This document shows, in pieces, positions 6,666 through 11,032 of a stretch of DNA of 11,032 nt. Location of the stretch: the NCBI GenBank assembly GCA_028292565.1, contig JAQGMD010000311.1, positions 1-11,032 on the forward strand. The letters run 5' to 3'. The position numbers and the translations under genes are program-made. Every line of letters begins with the position of its first letter. Position 1 is the stretch's first letter. The notes under the pieces are model-generated. The model was not told where the DNA came from and searched no databases. It worked only from the letters and a program-made list of their open reading frames with translations. Source of the stretch: Burkholderia sp. (GTDB lineage Bacteria; Pseudomonadota; Gammaproteobacteria; Burkholderiales; Burkholderiaceae).

Positions 6666-6839
6666 TGAGAGAGCAGCTAGGGTTCTGCCGCGTCGTAAGG
6701 TGAGCTTCTACAGGAATTAACTTGCATGCTGATAGGGTATAGAACGCCAATTTCCTTTGCCCGTAGCCATATCCAGCCTGTCTCCGGGGCTATGCCGGCG
6801 CTATGGTGAGGCTAAACGGGGACCCAGCGTTAGTTTTGC

Positions 6840-7000
6840 AGGACTCATACCCAAAATTCGGTTATTGCAAAGCCAGATGCTGGCAGTGGGGTTTATCAGA
6901 AAACACTCTGTCAGGCACCTTTGAGGGTTTAAGTAGTAAACACCTTAAAACCTTGTAAACATTGAATCCGCGAAAACCCAATGCCAGTAAGGGTTTCCGG
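6840..7000. other. AT-rich segment inside the iteron array, candidate DNA unwinding element
   Basis: Between the iterons at 6805 and 7008 is the longest iteron-free gap of the array. It contains AT-rich runs (notably 6921-6965), a small inverted repeat GTTTA/TAAAC (6927-6941) and two GTAAACA copies. A position next to a phased iteron block fits an unwinding element. No DnaA box with a full match is visible. This is inference from composition and position. Confidence 0.35.
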
Positions 7001-7007
7001 CGAATAG

Positions 7008-7156
7008 GGTGAGACTCTACGGGAAACTCGGTGAGGCTTTACAGGGTGACAGGTGAGCTTAAGCAGGCCGGCTTCTCCGGGTAGGTGAGGCCGTGCAGGG
7101 ATAAAGGTGAGTGGATACGGGAATCTTCATGCTGCAAAGGTGAGTCGCTACAGGGA
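7008..7156 (+). repeat. Helically phased iteron block next to repA
   Basis: Six direct iterons start at 7008, 7030, 7052, 7084, 7106 and 7139. The intervals are 22, 22, 32, 22 and 33 bp, that is two or three helical turns, so all copies face the same side. It ends about 50 bp before the earliest possible repA start and is the likely core of initiation. Confidence 0.85.
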
Positions 7157-7278
7157 GTGAGGCAAAACATCCGGCGATGCCACTGTTTGGTGATGCGCGA
7201 TGGAGGTGATTGCGCTGCGCTCACTTTTCGGGCAACATCCGGACGGTGAGCCTGCGAAGTGGGCCGACTCTCACCTTC

Positions 7279-8631
7279 ATGATCATGACCGCTAAAAAGA
7301 AAGCCGTTAAGTCGGCCGCCAGTGGCAGAACAGAACTCAAGGAGTTCCGCAAGACGAATGAAGCGATCGGCCTCCGTGTTTCCGAGGGCCGACTGTCGCT
7401 GCTGTCCCGCAAGATCTTCAATGTCATGGTGTATCACGCGCAAAGGATACGAAACAAGGGCGAGAATGCGCCCATCGAATCCGAAGCAGCGAAAAATTAC
7501 TACTGGATTCCGCTCGCCGAACTGGCGCGAGACGCCGCTTACGATAGCCGTGACACCGAGTTGTTCAAAGAACAGGTACAGGAACTGCAGAACATCCGTA
7601 TTTTTTCCGAAGACGCGATCCAGTGGACCAGCGAACGCCTTGTTTCTTCGGTCAAACTGGTTAATCCACGTGGCCTGAAGAAACAGGGTGGCATGCTGTG
7701 GTTCGGCTTTGCCTTTCCGCCGGAAGTGGAAAGCATGGTCATGGCTCCCGGGTCCTACACCAAGCTTTCCGTCTATTACCAGGCGCTGCTGCGTTCCGGC
7801 GCGAGCCTGGCCTTGTACGAGATTTGCCGCCGCTATGCCACCAACCCGTCCAAGCTCACCAATCGCGCGGAATGGTCCTGGTGGTATGGCGCGCTGACAG
7901 GCAATCCGGTCAGCGACACCATCCCCGAGTACAAGTACTTCAAACGGGATGTGCTGAAGTACGCGATCAGCGAAATCAACATGGTCACCGATATCAATGT
8001 CGAGCTGATCGAGCACAAGCAGGGCCGCAGGATAGGCAGCCTGCAGTTTCGGGTCATGCCGGCGCAGCAGGAATCGCTGGCCCTGTCGGCGCCGCCGATC
8101 ATCGACGGCGAGCTGGTCCAGCGCATGGTGACGCTGGGCTTGTCGCAGGAGGATGCCTGTAATGTGCTTGCCACTACGGAAGATGGCAAGCTGAGGGCCA
8201 CCCTGGACCTGACCGAGAGCCGGGTAAAAAACACCAAGGCAGGTCCGATAGGCTCGCCCGCCGGTTATTTCAAGCAGGCACTGCGCGATGGCTATGCGTC
8301 GAATGTGGACATTGCCCGGAAAAATGTTCAGAAAGTCGAAGCGAAACCGAACGTAGAAGCATCGGTTAATGCGATACGCGAACGCTTCCTGGCTGATCGC
8401 GCAAAGGAAGCGCTGGGTTTGTACCAGGAAATGGCAGCTACCGACCAGAGCGACTGGCTCTACAAGTTCAAGCAGAGCCCGTCAGCCAAGGGACTGAACC
8501 TGTCCAGGGGGCTTGCCACAGCGGTTGCCCGCTCTGCCTTCAGCATGTGGTTTGCCGGGCAGCAGTGGCCGGAACCGACCGACTCCGACCTGCTGGCCTT
8601 CGCAGCGGTAACCAGCATGCAAAATACCTGA
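7279..8631 (+). CDS. repA: RepA, Rep_3-family replication initiator protein
   Basis: This is the initiator that binds the upstream iterons and starts replication. Counting from ATG 7279 it has 450 residues. The first winged-helix domain (about residues 25-140) opens with LKEFRKTNEAIGLRVSEGRL, SLLSRKIFNVMVYHAQ and YYWIPLAELARDAAYDS. The second (about 150-280) includes YTKLSVYYQALLRSGASLALYEICRRYATNP, read here in two parts around LLRSG, and LKYAISEINMVTDINVELIEHKQGRRI. This is the Initiator_Replication (Rep_3) pattern. A long C-terminal extension of about 170 residues follows, with GSPAGYFKQALRDGYAS as its clearest motif. The start is uncertain. The frame is open from a TTG at 7210 with GGAGG only 3 nt before it. 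A GTG (7246) and ATGs at 7279 and 7285 also exist, without good ribosome sites. The basic MTAKKKAVK start looks most protein-like. Confidence 0.92.
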   Translation: MIMTAKKKAVKSAASGRTELKEFRKTNEAIGLRVSEGRLSLLSRKIFNVMVYHAQRIRNKGENAPIESEAAKNYYWIPLAELARDAAYDSRDTELFKEQVQELQNIRIFSEDAIQWTSERLVSSVKLVNPRGLKKQGGMLWFGFAFPPEVESMVMAPGSYTKLSVYYQALLRSGASLALYEICRRYATNPSKLTNRAEWSWWYGALTGNPVSDTIPEYKYFKRDVLKYAISEINMVTDINVELIEHKQGRRIGSLQFRVMPAQQESLALSAPPIIDGELVQRMVTLGLSQEDACNVLATTEDGKLRATLDLTESRVKNTKAGPIGSPAGYFKQALRDGYASNVDIARKNVQKVEAKPNVEASVNAIRERFLADRAKEALGLYQEMAATDQSDWLYKFKQSPSAKGLNLSRGLATAVARSAFSMWFAGQQWPEPTDSDLLAFAAVTSMQNT

Positions 8632-8657
8632 ACTGCCTGCCGGCGGCTGACAAGCAA

Positions 8658-8680
8658 AAGGCCCGCTCTACGCGGGCCTT
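8658..8680. terminator. Bidirectional intrinsic terminator between repA and the convergent gene
   Basis: AAGGCCCGC (8658-8666) and GCGGGCCTT (8672-8680) form a perfect 9-bp GC-rich stem with a 5-nt loop, TCTAC. A-rich sequence precedes it and a short T-containing sequence follows. It sits 27 bp after the repA stop and 23 bp beyond the stop of the minus-strand gene, so it can serve both transcripts. The T-tracts are short. Confidence 0.8.
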
Positions 8681-8703
8681 CTGTATCCAGGCAGCGTGCT
8701 TGT

Positions 8704-9171
8704 CTAGAAATATTTCTTGACCACTTCGCCGAATGCTTCCTCTACCGGCCTGCCTTTTTTCAGCAACTGGTCGATTTCTCCCGAGTATTCGGCAATGCGC
8801 GGCGGCAGGGTTGCGCGGTTTTCCCTGAAGTACGCGTACCGTGCGGCTGCGACCTGCTCATCGAGCCTGGCAGCGGCCGTCTTGGTCGGGCCTGATGCAG
8901 ATTTCACCACGCGCCCGGTCTTCGCAGCCGCACGCGAGCTCGCGCCGTAACTCGACCGCGCGGCGTTGATCTGGTCGACAGTCAGGACAGGCGTTGCATT
9001 TGCCACAGAAAACAGGTCTTCCTGGGCTTGCAACAAGTGATGGTCGCGGTCAAACGCAATCGACTTGCCCATGTTGTTGATAACCTGGTAACTGGGTTCC
9101 GAGCCGCCGCTTACAAGCGAAAACTGAACGCGGTCACCGTAGGCGGCAATTTTTTCAAGGACGCTGCTCAT
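8704..9171 (-). CDS. Hypothetical protein convergent with repA
   Basis: This 155-residue soluble protein has no family I recognise. It begins MSSVLEKIAAYGDRVQFSLVSGGSEPSYQVINNMG and has an Ala/Ser/Lys/Thr-rich basic middle (about residues 68-105: NAARSSYGASSRAAAKTGRVVK). It ends in a charged helical part, LDEQVAAARYAYFRENRATLPPR and a C-terminal IDQLLKKGRPVEEAFGEVVKKYF-like helix. The basic linker between two folded-looking ends could touch nucleic acid, but that is a guess. The frame is open further upstream to 9384, but that part does not look like protein. I chose the ATG at 9171, although no good Shine-Dalgarno precedes it. Its position beside repA, sharing a terminator, suggests a replicon accessory gene. 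Confidence 0.6.
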   Translation of the reverse strand: MSSVLEKIAAYGDRVQFSLVSGGSEPSYQVINNMGKSIAFDRDHHLLQAQEDLFSVANATPVLTVDQINAARSSYGASSRAAAKTGRVVKSASGPTKTAAARLDEQVAAARYAYFRENRATLPPRIAEYSGEIDQLLKKGRPVEEAFGEVVKKYF

Positions 9172-9483
9172 GTATTGCGCAGGCAGCGCAGCAATATCGC
9201 CGCTCCAGCGTTTTGTTCTGGTTGCACTCAATCTGAAGGTTCTCCGAGGGGTTTGGTAAGTAAAGCTTCGACCGCCGCCACCGCAGGCGATGACATTGTC
9301 GGCATGCAGTCGAATAAATATGACACGGAAGCAGGCTGTTCGTTCTGCTTGCGCAGCAAAAGCAGGAAGACGCCGTATTTTCAACCAGCAAGGCAGCCGG
9401 CCAGGAATGAGGCGTCTCGGCCAACATTGTACAGACCGACGCCCGGATACCCGATTTTGGCCTTTTCCCGTTAGCAGGGGAAG
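9172..9483. other. Intergenic region between the serine hydrolase and the hypothetical gene
   Basis: About 310 bp without a recognisable gene. It must hold the promoter of the 155-residue gene if that gene is not read through from upstream. A minus-strand TACAAT hexamer at 9425-9430 could be a -10 box, but no matching -35 is visible. A weak hairpin, TTCCC/GGGAA at 9465-9482, follows the hydrolase stop without a T-tract. Confidence 0.35.
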
Positions 9484-10686
9484 TTATACGGGCCGGCCGG
9501 TTGCAAGATAGACCTGGCGCTTGAAATCGAATGCGTAAGGGTGCCAGAAAGCCATCTGACGCTGCGTCATCAGCACCGCTGCCAACCCGGCTTGCGGTGC
9601 GATCCACCAGTGGGTTCCCGCAATACCGCCCCATTGCAGTTCTCCGGCGGAGCCGGCTGGCTCCATGGTGGAAGGCGCGGTCGTGATCGCGCCCAGCAGG
9701 CCGTGCGTCTTGCCGGCCAGGCTGCCGCCGGCAAAGCGCAGCGTGACATCGTCGGCCAGGTGATTCTGCATCGCAAGCGCGATGGTGGCGGGCTTGAGCA
9801 GCGTCGGGCCGCCCGGCAGCAGGCTGCGCAGCAGCGTAACCATGTCGGGCAAGGAACTGACCAGCCCGCCGCCGCCCGACAAGCGCGGCACCTCGTTCAG
9901 GTAGGCGCCGGGGTAGGGCGCGTGGTCGATGCGCGTCAGGCCCGGCTTCATCGGGTTCACAGCGTCGGCGCCCTTGTAATACGCAGCCAGACGGCCACGT
10001 TCGCTTTCCGGCACCACGAAGCCGGTGTCCGTCATGCCCAACGGCAAGAAAACGCGTTCCTGCAAAAAGGCGTCGAAGCGCTTGCCGCTAACGACTTCCA
10101 CCAGGCGCGCAAGCACGTCGCTTGCCACTGAATATTCCCACGACGTGCCGGGGTGGAATAGCAGTGGAAGTTCGGCCAGCACATCCATCATGCCCGACAG
10201 CGGCGTACCCGGGTGCAGCACGCGGCGCTCGACATAAGCCTGGTACATCAGGCTGCCGGGGTCCAGCAGGCCGTAGCTGAGGCCGGCGCTATGGGTAAGC
10301 AGGTGGCGCACCGTGATGGGTCCGCGCGCCGGCTCGGTATCGCCCAGCGTTCTCGCGCCTGGCTTCAGCACCTTCGGGTGCGCGAGTTGTGGAATGGCGT
10401 CGCCTACCGCGTCATCCAGGCCCAGCTTGCCGTCTTCCATCAGCAGCAGCACGGCGCATGACGTGATCAGCTTGGTATTCGAAAATGCCCGAAAAAGATG
10501 GTCGACGCGCAAGGGCACATCGTGCTCCCGGTCGGCCCGGCCCATGCATTGCAAATCGACCAGCGCGCGGCCTTCAAGCACCGCGTACGACAGGCCGGGC
10601 AAGACCTCGGCGTCCACATAGCGCTGCATCGCGTCCCGCACCGGCTTGAAATCATGGGCGCTGGGGCTCACGGTCATGTCTTCCAT
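9484..10686 (-). CDS. Class C beta-lactamase-like serine hydrolase (esterase/peptidase family S12 type)
   Basis: This is a 400-residue hydrolase of the beta-lactamase/penicillin-binding-protein fold used by many esterases and D-amino peptidases. The nucleophile motif SxxK is SNTK (69-72, in LFRAFSNTKLITS). The conserved LLTHSAGLSYG follows at 129-139. The catalytic Tyr motif is YSVAS (185-189), and the third motif region is WGGIAGTHWWIAPQ (352-365). There is no signal peptide, so it should be cytoplasmic, which argues against a cell-wall or antibiotic-resistance role and for an esterase. The substrate cannot be told. The frame is open to 10773, but that would overlap the upstream helicase gene. 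ATG 10686 has GAGG 4 nt before it and lies 7 bp after the helicase stop, suggesting one transcript. An ATG at 10677 is an alternative. Confidence 0.9.
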   Translation of the reverse strand: MEDMTVSPSAHDFKPVRDAMQRYVDAEVLPGLSYAVLEGRALVDLQCMGRADREHDVPLRVDHLFRAFSNTKLITSCAVLLLMEDGKLGLDDAVGDAIPQLAHPKVLKPGARTLGDTEPARGPITVRHLLTHSAGLSYGLLDPGSLMYQAYVERRVLHPGTPLSGMMDVLAELPLLFHPGTSWEYSVASDVLARLVEVVSGKRFDAFLQERVFLPLGMTDTGFVVPESERGRLAAYYKGADAVNPMKPGLTRIDHAPYPGAYLNEVPRLSGGGGLVSSLPDMVTLLRSLLPGGPTLLKPATIALAMQNHLADDVTLRFAGGSLAGKTHGLLGAITTAPSTMEPAGSAGELQWGGIAGTHWWIAPQAGLAAVLMTQRQMAFWHPYAFDFKRQVYLATGRPV

Positions 10687-10693
10687 ACATCCT

Positions 10694-11032
10694 CTATCCT
10701 GATGGTTGATGTTTTCCTGGACGCTGCGCTGCGTCGAGCACCGCGCGGCACTGCCGGTTGAGTTCGAGCGCATGCCGGGCCCGGGTCATGCCGACGTAGA
10801 GCAGGTTGATTTCCTGCTCGAAGGCTGCGGGGTCCAACGCGCCCATGTTGGGTTTTCCCTCTTTGTTCACCAGGTCATGGAAGTCGTCGTCCAGCAGTAC
10901 CTGGTCGAACTCCAGCCCCTTGGACCGGTGCGCAGTCATCAGGAAAATGTCGGCGTCGCCCGGCTGCTCGCATGCCGCGCCTGTCACCGTGGCGATCAGG
11001 CCGGGCAGGGCGGCCCGGTATTCCCTGACGAC
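10694..11032 (-). CDS. UvrD/Rep-type DNA helicase, C-terminal part (runs off the right edge)
   Basis: The frame is open from the right window edge to a TAG at 10694-10696, giving the last 112 residues of a superfamily 1A helicase. Two helicase signatures are clear: the motif V region MTAHRSKGLEFDQVLL and motif VI EINLLYVGMTRARHAL, whose Arg contacts ATP in this family. Between them, DDDFHDLVNKEGKPNMGALD is the usual variable insert. The C-terminal tail after motif VI is short (about 30 residues), with no UvrD-type Tudor tail evident, so this may be one of the smaller UvrD-like ATP-binding helicases rather than UvrD itself. It lies directly upstream of the serine hydrolase on the same strand. 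Confidence 0.88.
   Translation of the reverse strand, partial: VVREYRAALPGLIATVTGAACEQPGDADIFLMTAHRSKGLEFDQVLLDDDFHDLVNKEGKPNMGALDPAAFEQEINLLYVGMTRARHALELNRQCRAVLDAAQRPGKHQPSG

Larger units (their letters stand above)
6105..7156 (+). repeat. Main iteron array / replication origin (oriV)
   Basis: Sixteen copies of an 18-bp iteron related to GGTGAGCTTCTACAGGGA lie between parA and repA. Plus-strand starts are 6105, 6260, 6309, 6468, 6510, 6614, 6699, 6805, 7008, 7030, 7052, 7084, 7106 and 7139. Minus-strand copies are at 6543-6560 and 6648-6665. GGTGAG is invariant, the middle varies, and the tail is ACAGGGA or ACGGGAA. A half copy, CTTATACAG, is at 6567-6575. Direct iterons beside a Rep_3-family initiator gene define an iteron-controlled theta origin. 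RepA should bind them to melt DNA and, at high copy, to pair origins and limit initiation. The array is unusually long, with uneven spacing at the left and regular spacing near repA. Confidence 0.9.

Noticed and set aside
6105..7156. CRISPR array
   Set aside because: The 18-bp repeats are degenerate, variably spaced and occur in both orientations next to a Rep_3 gene. Spacers are too short or irregular for CRISPR, and iterons explain the pattern.
9172..9384. N-terminal extension of the 155-residue hypothetical protein to 226 residues
   Set aside because: The added part is Arg/Cys/Gly-rich with no protein-like pattern, and the change in character occurs at the ATG at 9171.
10687..10773. Longer start for the serine hydrolase
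   Set aside because: It would overlap the helicase 3' end by about 80 bp, and the extra residues are low-complexity. ATG 10686 has a ribosome site and follows the helicase stop by 7 bp.

Overview
The window reads as the replication and partition core of a large plasmid, chromid or integrated plasmid from a GC-rich Gram-negative bacterium, most likely a beta-proteobacterium of the Burkholderiales (perhaps Oxalobacteraceae). That taxonomic guess rests on codon style, the Rep_3 initiator and the neighbouring protein types. No rRNA or tRNA gene is present to confirm it.

Layout, left to right. Positions 1-1405 hold three minus-strand genes: the 5' part of a membrane-anchored, proline-rich TonB-like protein running off the left edge, a small cysteine-rich probable zinc-ribbon protein, and a free-standing PAS-domain protein. 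Positions 1406-3843 are about 2.4 kb in which I find no convincing gene. This stretch does hold two copies of a 19-bp odd palindrome with core TTTTCACGGTGAAAA (2254-2272 and 3816-3834), which are the best parS candidates. It also holds three copies of the origin iteron (2615-2808) and several short palindromes.

Positions 3844-5939 (minus strand) are a parA-parB operon with an ATGA overlap, a TTGACA/CAGAAT promoter and an inverted repeat upstream of it. Positions 6105-7156 are a long iteron array of the form GGTGAGNNNNNACAGGGA. It has 14 direct copies and two inverted ones, and includes a perfect 23-bp inverted repeat and a block phased at 22 or about 33 bp. The Rep_3-family initiator gene repA follows on the plus strand and ends at a strong GC-rich hairpin. 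Facing it across that hairpin is a 155-residue unknown protein. The right edge (9484-11032, minus strand) has a class C beta-lactamase-like serine hydrolase preceded by the C-terminal part of a UvrD/Rep-type helicase cut by the window edge.

Functionally, RepA should bind the iterons to start replication, and ParA, ParB and parS should segregate the replicon. The outlying iterons on the far side of parAB, helically phased with one another, are the most unusual signal. They could be titration or handcuffing sites, or the remnant of a second origin. The flanking genes look like ordinary cargo or host genes.
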